From assembly GCA_049840475.1 (NCBI GenBank), contig JASGKX010000001.1:1798001-1862000 (forward strand): a DNA stretch of 64,000 bases, in the 5' to 3' direction. Within the stretch, counting starts at the first letter, position 1. Every line of letters starts with the position of its first letter. Shown piece after piece: positions 54,524 to 62,530 of the stretch. Under the pieces are notes generated by a model. It was not told where the DNA came from. It worked only from the letters and a program-made list of their open reading frames with translations, and did not search any database. The stretch is from JBGVSA01 sp049840475 (GTDB taxonomy: Bacteria; Pseudomonadota; Gammaproteobacteria; Burkholderiales; Rhodocyclaceae). The position numbers and the translations under genes are program-made.

Positions 54524-55429
54524 ATGGATTATACGCGCTTCACGTTCCGCGCGGCTGTTGATTTCGTAGAAGTCCTCGTGCGACTCAGCAGGCCGACACA
54601 GGGGCGATGGATCAAACAAAGAACGGGTGTCACCTACGCGACACCCTGCTCCTCGCAGACCGGCGAACCTCTTGAAAAACGTCAACATCAGACGGCGGTT
54701 ACGACCGCCTTCCGCATCCGAATTTACGACCCAGCACGCTTCGAAGATGTAGTGGCAGCGGTTTATGCAATAGGCATGAAGTTCCAGCTCAGTGAATCTC
54801 CGACAGTCACAGCACTCGAAGTGGCCTTGGATGCCTATCGCAAAGACGGAGACAGCGTCGCACTTGCCGAACTGGCCGCGCTATATGTTGTGCGACTAAA
54901 AAATCTCGCCGCACCGTTTGAGCGTCGCCGGGTCTATCGAGACGGGGTCGGCAGTGCGCAAGCCATTCCTTCCACGCGACAAGCCCTCGTCCGCTATGTG
55001 TTGGACGGCTGGCAGATCGGAATCGGCAATCCCAGCGACCCTGAGTCACAGCACGCCTACTTCAAGACCACCGACCACAACGGCAAGCCGATCACGGACA
55101 CCAGCAAGCACAGGGCACGCCTTGAGACCCGGCAGCAAGGCGAAGCCCTGCGCGACCTACGCGGCATCAAGACGCTAGAATCCCTGCGCGATTTCAAGTT
55201 CCAGAACCTGAGCGACCGCTTCTACTGCCGCGTCATCTCGGAGGACGTAACCGGGCTCATTCGGACGATCCTCGACATCCGGACCCAGAACCTTAGCGAG
55301 CCCCCCCTTGTCTCGAAACGTCGCCGAACGTTCGCAGTTGGGACTCGGGCAGACAGGGAGTTCAATAAGATCGTAGTCAAGCAGCTCCAAAATTTGACGA
55401 AGCGGTGGCGCTTGCACTCCGGTCCTTGA
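54524..55429 (+). CDS. Possible replication-initiator-like protein
   Basis: The 301-residue product reads MDYTRFTFRAAVDFVEVLVR near the start, AFRIRIYDPARFEDVVAAVY near residue 60 and ITALEVALD-like VTALEVALDAYRKDG near 95, then KNLAAPFERRRVYRDGVGSA, WQIGIGNPSDPESQHAYFKT and RARLETRQQGEALRDLRGI. This resembles a group of plasmid and element proteins that I associate, from memory, with rolling-circle-type initiators (strand, HUH-like His pair and Tyr spacing are not clearly verified). The call is therefore tentative. If right, the element might replicate after excision. Confidence 0.45.
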   Translation: MDYTRFTFRAAVDFVEVLVRLSRPTQGRWIKQRTGVTYATPCSSQTGEPLEKRQHQTAVTTAFRIRIYDPARFEDVVAAVYAIGMKFQLSESPTVTALEVALDAYRKDGDSVALAELAALYVVRLKNLAAPFERRRVYRDGVGSAQAIPSTRQALVRYVLDGWQIGIGNPSDPESQHAYFKTTDHNGKPITDTSKHRARLETRQQGEALRDLRGIKTLESLRDFKFQNLSDRFYCRVISEDVTGLIRTILDIRTQNLSEPPLVSKRRRTFAVGTRADREFNKIVVKQLQNLTKRWRLHSGP

Positions 55430-55594
55430 TGGGCATCAATTCCCCCTGCGTGCAGATTTTTACCCAGAATTTGGAGCAAGAACCCTGTAACCATGCGGGT
55501 TTGCTGGCTGCATCTAATAACGTTACTTATATAAGGGCGTGAGCGCTTCCCTAAGTTGGATTGACCTGATCACGGGCTAATCACGACCCCGAAT

Positions 55595-55909
55595 ATGGAC
55601 CGTTTTTCACCAAATTGGCTCATTTCGGAAACGAGAGAACGCAAAAAGCTGGATGTTTGTTGGGCTTTGCTCTGCAAGAGTAAGGAAAAGGTCGGATGGT
55701 TCTCGAAAGAAAACCTGTTCTCCAACGTTCAAACCTCTCGCTTTCATCGTCTGCCATACGACGGGATTCCACAAAGGTGGGTAGTCTTAGAAAAAAAGCG
55801 AGGTCAGGAAGCTCATCGTTGTGTAGTGCGGCACCCTCCCAAAATGAAACCTTACACTTTGCGAAAACCCCTTACACTATGCCATCGCTTAAGTGATGCA
55901 CTTAGGTGA
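55595..55909 (+). CDS. Doubtful short open reading frame near the right end
   Basis: A 104-codon frame starts at ATG 55595 (MDRFSPNWLISETRERKKLD) and runs through the direct repeats and into the first arm site before stopping. There is no clear ribosome site, and its C-terminal part is made from repeat DNA, so it may not be a gene. Confidence 0.25.
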   Translation: MDRFSPNWLISETRERKKLDVCWALLCKSKEKVGWFSKENLFSNVQTSRFHRLPYDGIPQRWVVLEKKRGQEAHRCVVRHPPKMKPYTLRKPLTLCHRLSDALR

Positions 55910-55917
55910 TGCACATT
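55892..55917 (+). repeat. Two tandem 13-bp repeats, probable right integrase arm sites
   Basis: AGTGATGCACTTA (55892-55904) is followed directly by GGTGATGCACATT (55905-55917); the second is identical to both left copies, the first matches at 10 of 13 bases. The paired layout at both ends is typical of arm-type sites of lambda-like integrases. Confidence 0.75.
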
Positions 55918-55989
55918 CATAGAATCCAGCACCTATGCGGCTCGGTGGTCCCGCAAGATCAATGACTTGCGGAGAGGGTTGGTGGTGAT

Positions 55990-56019
55990 TTCGACTCCGC
56001 CCATCACCACCACCAGACA
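55990..56019 (+). repeat. attR, second copy of the 30-bp direct repeat
   Basis: Identical to 49213-49242. It carries the tRNA-Met T-loop to 3' end but none of the 5' part, so it is not a second tRNA gene. Confidence 0.93.
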
Positions 56020-56023
56020 AATG

Positions 56024-56054
56024 AACGGCGCTCACGTCCAACGTGAGCGCCGTT
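56024..56054. terminator. Terminator, probably the original one of the tRNA-Met gene
   Basis: AACGGCGCTCACGT and ACGTGAGCGCCGTT form a perfect 14-bp stem with a CCA loop, followed by TTTTTGTTT on the plus strand. It starts five bases after attR, where the tRNA transcript would have ended before insertion; it also faces the end of the minus-strand gene at 56068. Confidence 0.9.
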
Positions 56055-56067
56055 TTTGTTTGTGCGT

Positions 56068-56451
56068 TCAGCGCGGTGGATTGACGACCACGTACTGCAC
56101 CGTGGTGCCTGCGTATTGCGGTTGGTACCACGTAGAGCCGCACTGCTGGTACGTGATCCCGTTGACCGACATGATCGAGCAACTCGGCGGCAATGATTGA
56201 ACGATGCTGCCGACGACGGCTGCGGTGGTGACAACCGCTGCCGCTGCCACCGCAGCCGTGGCGACCGGGTGGTAATAAGGTGCTGGCGGCGGCGGAGGGG
56301 GCGGATAGTACGGGCGCCCGGCGACCGCCGTATGTGCGACGCCACCGTTCGGTCCGACTACCGTGCGTGCGGCAACCCAGGCGCCAGCCGGTGTCGCCAG
56401 GGTCAGCGACCCGATCAAGGCAGCGGCCATTACACAAATCTTCATGTTCAT
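56068..56451 (-). CDS. Small exported Pro/Ala-rich protein
   Basis: The 127-residue product has a signal peptide (MNMKICVMAAALIGSLTLAT) ending near AGA, a proline run (PYYPPPPPPPAPYYHP), an Ala/Val-rich stretch near residue 65 that could span or associate with a membrane, and a C-terminal part with two Cys (PSCSIMSVNGITYQQCGSTW) ending VQYVVVNPPR. Such proteins are common next to DUF2092 genes, as here, 11 bases downstream of that gene. Function unknown; an envelope location is inferred. Confidence 0.82.
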   Translation of the reverse strand: MNMKICVMAAALIGSLTLATPAGAWVAARTVVGPNGGVAHTAVAGRPYYPPPPPPPAPYYHPVATAAVAAAAVVTTAAVVGSIVQSLPPSCSIMSVNGITYQQCGSTWYQPQYAGTTVQYVVVNPPR

Positions 56452-56462
56452 GGCGAGGCTCC

Positions 56463-57233
56463 TCAGCGGGCGGACGAGCTGCTGGCGGCGCCTTCGCGCG
56501 GCGCCAGCACGATGCGCGACGCGCCTTTTGGCGGCACGAACCGGAACGTGCTGGCGTTGAAGGTCGGTTTGGGCTGCCACCGATAGAGCACGCTATAGCG
56601 CGGGCGCTCGCTGTTACTGCGATCGGCGATGGCGAGTTTGCACGGCAATGGCTGCGCGCCCGTGCGAATCCAGAGCTGCCAGTCCGTATTGGGTTGGCGG
56701 AATGCATAGTGCGTACACACCATGTCGCCGATCCGTTCGTCGCCAATCTTGCGGGCCGACGTCAGGTCCGCGCCAGCGTCGTGGTCTTCCGATCCCCAAT
56801 AGAAGAGATCGGCCAACGGCGTCTGGATGCCGTACTTGGTGGCCAGATCATCGACCAGTTGCCGGATCGTTGGTGGGGCTGGCACGGTGGCGTAGTAATT
56901 GTGTTGCGTGCCGTAGAGAGTGAAGGTCTTGCCGTCGTAGTACATCGTCCGCGTGGTGTCGTCGCCGCGGATCGAAGCACGCAGCTTGTCGGGGCGACTC
57001 ACATCGACCACGTGCTGGAAGGCGAACGTCAGAGCCTGTCCATCGTCATCCACGTAGTCCACGCTGGCGTCGGCGATCACGCTGATTTTGTCGAGGCTGC
57101 GCAGATAGGCCCCCATGGTCTTGAGGGCATTGACGGCTTCTGGCGATACCGTCGGCTCCGCTGCCTGCGCGAGCGACGATATCGTTGCCGCAGCGGTCAC
57201 CATGGCCGCACACATCGCGATTCTTGCGTCCAT
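56463..57233 (-). CDS. DUF2092 exported protein
   Basis: The 256-residue product has a signal peptide ending AQA and then VSPEAVNALKTMGAYLRSLD, VVDVSRPDKLRASIRGDD, YDGKTFTLYGTQHNYYATV and RQLVDDLATKYGIQTPLADL, which mark the DUF2092 family, a periplasmic domain related in fold to LolA/LppX lipid carriers. It would be cotranscribed with the small exported protein after it. The cargo is unknown. Confidence 0.88.
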   Translation of the reverse strand: MDARIAMCAAMVTAAATISSLAQAAEPTVSPEAVNALKTMGAYLRSLDKISVIADASVDYVDDDGQALTFAFQHVVDVSRPDKLRASIRGDDTTRTMYYDGKTFTLYGTQHNYYATVPAPPTIRQLVDDLATKYGIQTPLADLFYWGSEDHDAGADLTSARKIGDERIGDMVCTHYAFRQPNTDWQLWIRTGAQPLPCKLAIADRSNSERPRYSVLYRWQPKPTFNASTFRFVPPKGASRIVLAPREGAASSSSAR

Positions 57234-57350
57234 CGTGGTCTCCGTTGGTCGATCGCAGCGTTGGAGTACTGAGCATAGGTGGCCGATTCCGCCCTGTCAG
57301 GCCGCCTGCAACGATGACGCATGCGGGCGCTTGGGGCACAATCGCCAGCC

Positions 57351-58511
57351 ATGAAGCTGGATATCCTGATTGTTGGTGGTGGCCTGTCGGGCGCGAGTCT
57401 GGCCTGCGCGTTGCGCGGCAGCCGGTATCGCGTCGGACTGGTCGAGCGCACTCCGCCGTCGCGGGCAGAGGGCTGGGACGCGCGCATCTATGCCGTCAGC
57501 CCGGCCAACGTGCGCTTTCTCGAACGCAGCGGTGCCTGGAGCCTGTTGCCACACGAGCGTGTACAGGCAGTCGAGCGCATGCATGTATGGGGCGATGCGG
57601 GGGGCGAACTATCGTTCTCGGCCTACGAGTGCGGCCTTGATGCGCTGGCCTGGATCGTTGAAAGCGGTCGTCTGGCCAGCGAGCTTTGGGAGACCGCACG
57701 ACGCCAGACCAATATTGAAATTTTCTGCCCGGCCCAGCCGGAACGGTTGGACGTGGACAGCGAAGGTGCGACGCTGACGCTGGCTGACGGGCGGCGTATC
57801 GAAGCCAAGCTGGTTGTGGCCGCCGATGGCGTGCAGTCCTGGGTTCGGCAGCAAGTCGGCTTGCAGGCGCACATCGAGCCCTACGGGGAACTCGGGGTCG
57901 TCGCCAATTTCGAATGCCAACTGCCTCATCAGCGCACCGCTTTCCAGTGGTTCCGTCCAGACGGTGTGCTGGCCTATCTGCCGCTGCCGGGAAACCAAGT
58001 GTCGATCGTATGGTCAACCCCCGAGTCCCATGCACGGGAGCTGTTGGCGCTGTCGGCAGAGGCCTTTGCGGCAAAGGTGGCCGAGGCGGGGGCAAACCGG
58101 CTTGGTCGCATGCGGCAAGTGACGGCGCCAGCGGGTTTTCCGCTGCGGTTGATGAAGGTGGATGCGGTGGCTGGCCGTCGGGTCGTCCTGATCGGTGACG
58201 CGGCGCATGCCATTCATCCGCTGTCCGGGCACGGCATCAATCTGGGCTTTCAGGACGCAGCATCGCTCGCCGATACTCTGGTGGCACTGCCTTCGTTCCG
58301 GGATTGCGGCGAAGACGACGTGCTGCGTGCCCACGAGCGAAAGCGCGCTGAAGAGGTGGCGCTGGTGCGCGGTATGACGCACGGATTGAACCGCTTGTTC
58401 AAACCGCAGAATGGGCCTTTGGCGACCTTGCGCAATCTTGGCATGAGCGCGACGGGCAAACTACCGCTCCTGCGTTCGGCGCTGGCACGGTATGCTGCCG
58501 GGCTGCTGTGA
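57351..58511 (+). CDS. UbiH/UbiF-family FAD-dependent hydroxylase
   Basis: The 386-residue product has FAD motifs ILIVGGGLSGASLACALRG near residue 5, WDARIYAVSPANVRFLERSG near 42, VVAADGVQSWVRQQVGL near 155 and VVLIGDAAHAIHPLSGHGIN near 275, placing it in the ubiquinone-hydroxylase family. With the other copy at 41.8-42.9 kb this genome has at least two, which would allow different ring positions to be hydroxylated. The ATG at 57351 begins MKLDILIV. dsbC follows after 37 bases. Confidence 0.9.
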   Translation: MKLDILIVGGGLSGASLACALRGSRYRVGLVERTPPSRAEGWDARIYAVSPANVRFLERSGAWSLLPHERVQAVERMHVWGDAGGELSFSAYECGLDALAWIVESGRLASELWETARRQTNIEIFCPAQPERLDVDSEGATLTLADGRRIEAKLVVAADGVQSWVRQQVGLQAHIEPYGELGVVANFECQLPHQRTAFQWFRPDGVLAYLPLPGNQVSIVWSTPESHARELLALSAEAFAAKVAEAGANRLGRMRQVTAPAGFPLRLMKVDAVAGRRVVLIGDAAHAIHPLSGHGINLGFQDAASLADTLVALPSFRDCGEDDVLRAHERKRAEEVALVRGMTHGLNRLFKPQNGPLATLRNLGMSATGKLPLLRSALARYAAGLL

Positions 58512-58548
58512 ATGGGGTTCGCCCCGGGTATTACTAGGAGACCTGATT

Positions 58549-59304
58549 TTGAGTTCGATGATTAAGCGAGTTCTACTCGCGTTGGCATGTGTGGCAGTAG
58601 CGGGTCACGCCCTGGCGGCCGACCCCAAGGGGAAGGTCTCCGCAGGTGAAGCACAGGTCCGCAAGGGGCTGGAAAACGTGACCGCGCCGGGTTCGGTCGA
58701 GTCGGTGCGCAAGGCTGGCTATGGCAACTTCTATGAAGTGCTGCTGAACAATGGCGACATCATTTATGCCGACGAGACGGGCAGCTTTTTCTTCGGCGGC
58801 CCGCTGGTAGACATGAAGACCCGCCAGAACGTGACGCAGCAACGCGAAAGCGAACTGGCCCGCATCAACCCCGCCGACCTGCCGCTGTCGCAGGCGATCA
58901 AGCAGGTGCGCGGCAACGGCAAGCGCGTGCTGATCACTTTTGAAGATGCCAACTGCGTGTATTGCAAGCGTTTGGCGAAGGATCTTCAGAACATCAAGGA
59001 CGCCACGGTCTACACGTTCATGATCCCGATCCTGTCGCCGGATTCGGCAGAGAAGGGCAAGAACATCTGGTGTTCGGCCGATCGCTCCAAGGCCTGGAAT
59101 GACTGGATGGTCGACGGCAAGGTGCCGCCAACGGTGGGTAACTGCGACAGCAATCCGCTGCAGAAGAACGCCGAGCTGGCGCAGAAACTGCGCATCAAGG
59201 GCACGCCGACGATGTTCCTGTCAGATGGCAACCGCATTGGCGGTTACGTTGCGTTGTCCGATTTGGACAAAATGATCAACGACGCGGCAAGCGCGAAGAA
59301 GTAA
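58549..59304 (+). CDS. dsbC: Thiol:disulfide interchange protein DsbC
   Basis: DsbC isomerises wrong disulfides in the periplasm. The 251-residue product has a signal peptide (MIKRVLLALACVAVAGHALA), an N-terminal dimerisation domain (YEVLLNNGDIIYADETGSFF) and a thioredoxin domain with the CVYC active site near residue 145 and cis-Pro in IKGTPTMFLSDGN. A TTG at 58549 is chosen as the start because AGGAG stands eight bases ahead of it; the ATG at 58558 is 17 bases from that site. It may help fold the secreted lyases and cytochromes. Confidence 0.94.
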   Translation: MSSMIKRVLLALACVAVAGHALAADPKGKVSAGEAQVRKGLENVTAPGSVESVRKAGYGNFYEVLLNNGDIIYADETGSFFFGGPLVDMKTRQNVTQQRESELARINPADLPLSQAIKQVRGNGKRVLITFEDANCVYCKRLAKDLQNIKDATVYTFMIPILSPDSAEKGKNIWCSADRSKAWNDWMVDGKVPPTVGNCDSNPLQKNAELAQKLRIKGTPTMFLSDGNRIGGYVALSDLDKMINDAASAKK

Positions 59305-59338
59305 TCGCCGCTGCGGAGCAGCATTGCTGCAGAAGAAG

Positions 59339-59364
59339 GAGGCGCCTGACGGGCGCCTCTTTTT
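59339..59364 (+). terminator. Terminator of dsbC
   Basis: GAGGCGCC/GGCGCCTC with a five-base loop, followed by TTTTTG. Confidence 0.9.
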
Positions 59365-59557
59365 GTCCACAACTGATGCGCTGCAGTACGTATGCATATG
59401 CAGGGGTTTTGCATGGCTATGATTTTATTGATGTTTTTGACATATTTTGCTGCATGGCCGCATGGATGATTGGCGCTAGAATCCGCGCCACTCTTCGAAT
59501 GTGATCGGTAACTCTGCGGACGAAGAGACCACAAGAAAATCATCCAGGAGACTATCC

Positions 59558-61403
59558 ATGCGTTTGAAGGCAATCGCCGGCACCCTTGCGCTGCTGGCGT
59601 CAGGCAGTCTGTATGCAGCCACCGACTATCCGACCGGATTCACGAAGTGTGCGTCCGACCCCAATACCTGCAGCTTTACTGGTACGCGTCAGGTGGCTTA
59701 TGGCGCTGCGGGGCTTTTTGTATACGGCACGTTCACTAACAGCGTGACATGTGTGCTGAGCAACTTCGGCGGCGTCGACCCGAATCCCAACAAGTCGGCC
59801 AAGTACTGTTCGTATGGTCCTGCGTCTTCGAGTTCGTCGTCCTCGTCCTCGAGCAGCAGCGCGGCGTCGAGTAGTTCGTCGAGCAAGTCGAGCTCTTCGG
59901 CATCGTCCAGCAGCGTGTCGAGCAGCTCTTCGAGCGTGGCCTCGTCGTCCTCGAGCAGCAGTTCCTCGGTCAGCTCCAGCAGTTCGAGCGGCACCAGCGG
60001 CACCATCGACGCTCGTACGCTGACAGGGTCGAGCACGCCGCTGCAACTGGCAGGCTACGGCGTCCGCAACTACTCCGCGCCCGTGTTGGTGGATGGCCTG
60101 CATGACCCGTCCAACTATCGCGCTGCGCCGGTTCTGCCGACTTGGCAGTTCGCCGCGTCCGATCCGACCAATGGCGTGCTCACCTTTGAACGCGAGACCG
60201 CACCGACGACCGGTTGGCACAGCTATTCACGCAAAGGGCAGGTCGTTGTGACAGGGGGTTCTGCCGCCGCATCCAATCGCATCTACACCGTATTCAACAA
60301 AGAACAGCTCCTCAATGCGCTGAACGAGGCGGGCAACGATCCGAAGATCATTCGTATCGTTGGGCACATCGATTTTCGCTGGAGCAGCAATAACACGGTC
60401 TTCCGCGAGTACACGAGCTACTCCGACCAGAAATTCGGCGGCTCCTTCATGATTCCGTCCAACACCACCCTGGTCGGCATCAACGACTCGCAGGGGCGTG
60501 CGGCGCGTATCACGGGGACGTCGATCCTCATCGGCGCTGAGCGCCCTCTGGCGACTGGCGGTGACCCGGAAGCCGACTTCAAGTCGTGGATCGCGGCAGG
60601 AAAGGACGGCGAGGACTATCCGACCTGGACGCGCAATATCATCGTCCGCAACATCTCTCTGGATACGCCGTGGGACGTGAATCCGGAAGACTCCGGCAAT
60701 GCGTATGCAGACGGCATTACGCTGACGCGCGCGCAGAACGTCTGGATCGACCACGTCTCTCTCAGCGATGGTGATACGCCGGATTCACTGGCGTCCGACA
60801 CCCGCCATGACGGCGCGCTCGATATCGTGCGTGGCTCGGACTACGTGACTGTCGCGAACAGCTACATCACCAAGCATCACAAGACGACGTTGGTGGGCAA
60901 TGGGGACTCGGGTCGCGCATGGAGCGACGCGGGCCGTCTGCACGTGACGCTGACTGGCATGTGGTGGCAGAACACGGGGGCGCGTCTGCCGCTGGTTCGC
61001 TTCGGCCAACTCCACATGTTCAACAACGTGGTCGAGGGCAGCACGTTCAACGACCAACGCGGACCTCAAGTTCGAGAGCGCGTTGAATGTTCGTTATCAG
61101 TCCAACGTCATCAACCAGAACAACTACTACAACTTCACCGGCCTCAAGCCGAAGGAAGTCTGCGGCAAGCTCGCTCAGGGCAAGGATTACGTGGGCTACC
61201 GCAGCTCGGGCCACATGTTCCTCAGCGATAAAGCGGACGATGGCACGGCGATGACGGCGGCCATTGCGGTCGATCTGCAGTGCGGACTGACGGCGCCGAC
61301 GGGCTCCGACGTGTGGACGCCGCCTTACAGCTATACGCTGAAGTCAGCCGTCGACACGCTGACCTCGGTGAAGGCGAACGCTGGCGCAGGCAAGTTGCGT
61401 TGA
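59558..61403 (+). pseudogene. PL1-type pectate lyase with poly-serine linker, frameshifted near its end
   Basis: From ATG 59558 (behind AGGAG) the frame encodes a signal peptide (MRLKAIAGTLALLASGSLYA), a Cys-containing domain of about 65 residues, a serine-run linker of about 60 residues, and a family-1 lyase domain. Lyase motifs are TTLVGINDSQGRAARITGTS, NIIVRNISLDTPWDVNPEDS, WIDHVSLSDGDTPDS and TVANSYITKHHKTTLVGNGD. Near 61045-61055 one extra base (GACCAAC) throws the frame into a false tail ending at 61231, while the true end (ADLKFESALNVRYQSNVINQ and onward) continues in the next frame to 61403. Repaired, it is 614 residues. The break falls after the catalytic region. Confidence 0.88.
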
Positions 61404-61421
61404 TCGCAAGGTAGTAATAGA

Positions 61422-61449
61422 GGGGCGGCCAATGGTCGCCCCTTTTTCA
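61422..61449 (+). terminator. Terminator after the pectate lyase gene
   Basis: AGGGGCG/CGCCCCT around a nine-base loop, followed by TTTTTC. Confidence 0.85.
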
Positions 61450-61516
61450 CGGTTGCTGTCCGGCGAGGGTGGACCATCGTGAGACAATGCCGGCCGTTAC
61501 ACAGGACCGGCACGGC

Positions 61517-62524
61517 ATGACCCAACCATCTCCGCTCGCAACAGACCTTATCCTTCATCGGCTCGTCAAAGACGCTCACGGCTCTGCCCGTGTTGAACTT
61601 CGTTCCACTCCGCTGCCGGGATCAGAAGCCGCTCTTCGCCTGGTTGAACGTATCGGCCAGCATTACGCCGACCGGCCCGGCAAGGGCTACGGCAAATTCG
61701 AAGAGGATGAAGAGCAATTCCCCGTGGCGCATCTGCTGCGCAGTCATGTGGTCGAGCGCAGTCTGGACTTTGTGAGCCTGTCGCAACGCATGATGGAAGT
61801 GTTGCGCATGCGTGCCAGTGAAGAGTCTCTGGCGGAGGGCGGATACGTGCTGTTTGCGCGTGTGCGCAACGACGCATCCGACTGGCTGTTTGTGGCGGTG
61901 ATCTCCGAAGCCTCCGGATCGAGCGTGTCGCAGGGGCTGGAGGTAATCGACAGCGCCCACCTCGACATCGGCAACCTGCGTGTGGCGGGCCGGGTCGATC
62001 TGACCGCATGGCAGCAAGGCGCGGAAAGATATGTCAGCTTCCTTAAAGGGCGTGGCGACGTGGCGCAGTACTTCAAGCTGTTCCTCGGCTGCAATGACCT
62101 TGTGCTGGCGTTGAAGGAAACGCGCAAGCTCGTCGAGACGCTGAACCATTTTGCGGACGTCGAGAAACTTGAGGCCCCCGTGCGCGACCAACTCATGGAG
62201 CGCGCGCATGTCTATCTGGATGAACTGGGAGAGGCTTCAGAGCCCGTGGATCTGGACCAGATCGCCGCGCAGGTCTGGCCGCAGGAGCCACAGCGTCTGG
62301 CTACCGCACTGCATGACCAGGAGGCTGAGCTTGCTGGCGGGTTTGTACCGGATCGCCGCGCCATCAAATCGCTAGTGCGCTTCAAGGCCAAGGCCACGCA
62401 CTGGAAGCTGGAGTTCGATCGTGGCAGTCTGCGCAATGGCGCGGTCGTCTATGACCGCGCTGCCGACACGCTTGTGCTGTCGAACATTCCCGACAGCCTC
62501 AAGCGCTTGCTTCTGGACGAGTAG
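61517..62524 (+). CDS. Nucleoid-associated protein YejK/NdpA
   Basis: The 335-residue product matches the NdpA/YejK family of nucleoid-associated proteins: ADRPGKGYGKFEEDEEQFPV near residue 50, then FVSLSQRMMEVLRMRASEES, FLGCNDLVLALKETRKLVET near 193 and a C-terminal VRFKAKATHWKLEFDRGSLR. It is monocistronic and converges with the acyltransferase, six bases apart. The ATG at 61517 is the first with family sequence. Confidence 0.9.
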   Translation: MTQPSPLATDLILHRLVKDAHGSARVELRSTPLPGSEAALRLVERIGQHYADRPGKGYGKFEEDEEQFPVAHLLRSHVVERSLDFVSLSQRMMEVLRMRASEESLAEGGYVLFARVRNDASDWLFVAVISEASGSSVSQGLEVIDSAHLDIGNLRVAGRVDLTAWQQGAERYVSFLKGRGDVAQYFKLFLGCNDLVLALKETRKLVETLNHFADVEKLEAPVRDQLMERAHVYLDELGEASEPVDLDQIAAQVWPQEPQRLATALHDQEAELAGGFVPDRRAIKSLVRFKAKATHWKLEFDRGSLRNGAVVYDRAADTLVLSNIPDSLKRLLLDE

Positions 62525-62530
62525 CGCGGA

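Larger units (their letters stand above)
55430..55989. other. Right-end non-coding region of the element
   Basis: AT-rich for this window. It holds the doubtful frame at 55595, two 13-bp direct repeats CCTTACACT(T/A)TGC at 55850-55862 and 55870-55882 (20-bp pitch), tandem arm-type repeats at 55892-55917, and the inverted repeat CCGCAAG-N8-CTTGCGG at 55951-55972 just before attR. Confidence 0.65.
49213..56019. mobile_element. 6.8 kb integrative element at tRNA-Met
   Basis: The segment lies between exact 30-bp direct repeats, one in the tRNA-Met 3' end. It has, in order, a tyrosine integrase next to the tRNA, a lipoprotein, a serine recombinase, a coupled three-gene unit ending in a tail-assembly-like protein, a small protein, a Rep-like protein and a short open frame. 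Codon use and AT-richer gaps differ from the chromosome around it. No capsid, portal, terminase, relaxase or type IV secretion genes are seen, so it is more like a phage satellite or a decayed prophage than a whole phage or conjugative element. Confidence 0.9.

Noticed and set aside
55990..56019. Possible second tRNA at the right end of the element
   Set aside because: Only the 3' part is present; there is no acceptor 5' strand, D-arm or anticodon arm, so it is attR.
59698..60036. Minus-strand frame rich in Leu, Glu and Asp across the serine linker
   Set aside because: It is only the complement of the serine codon run in another frame.
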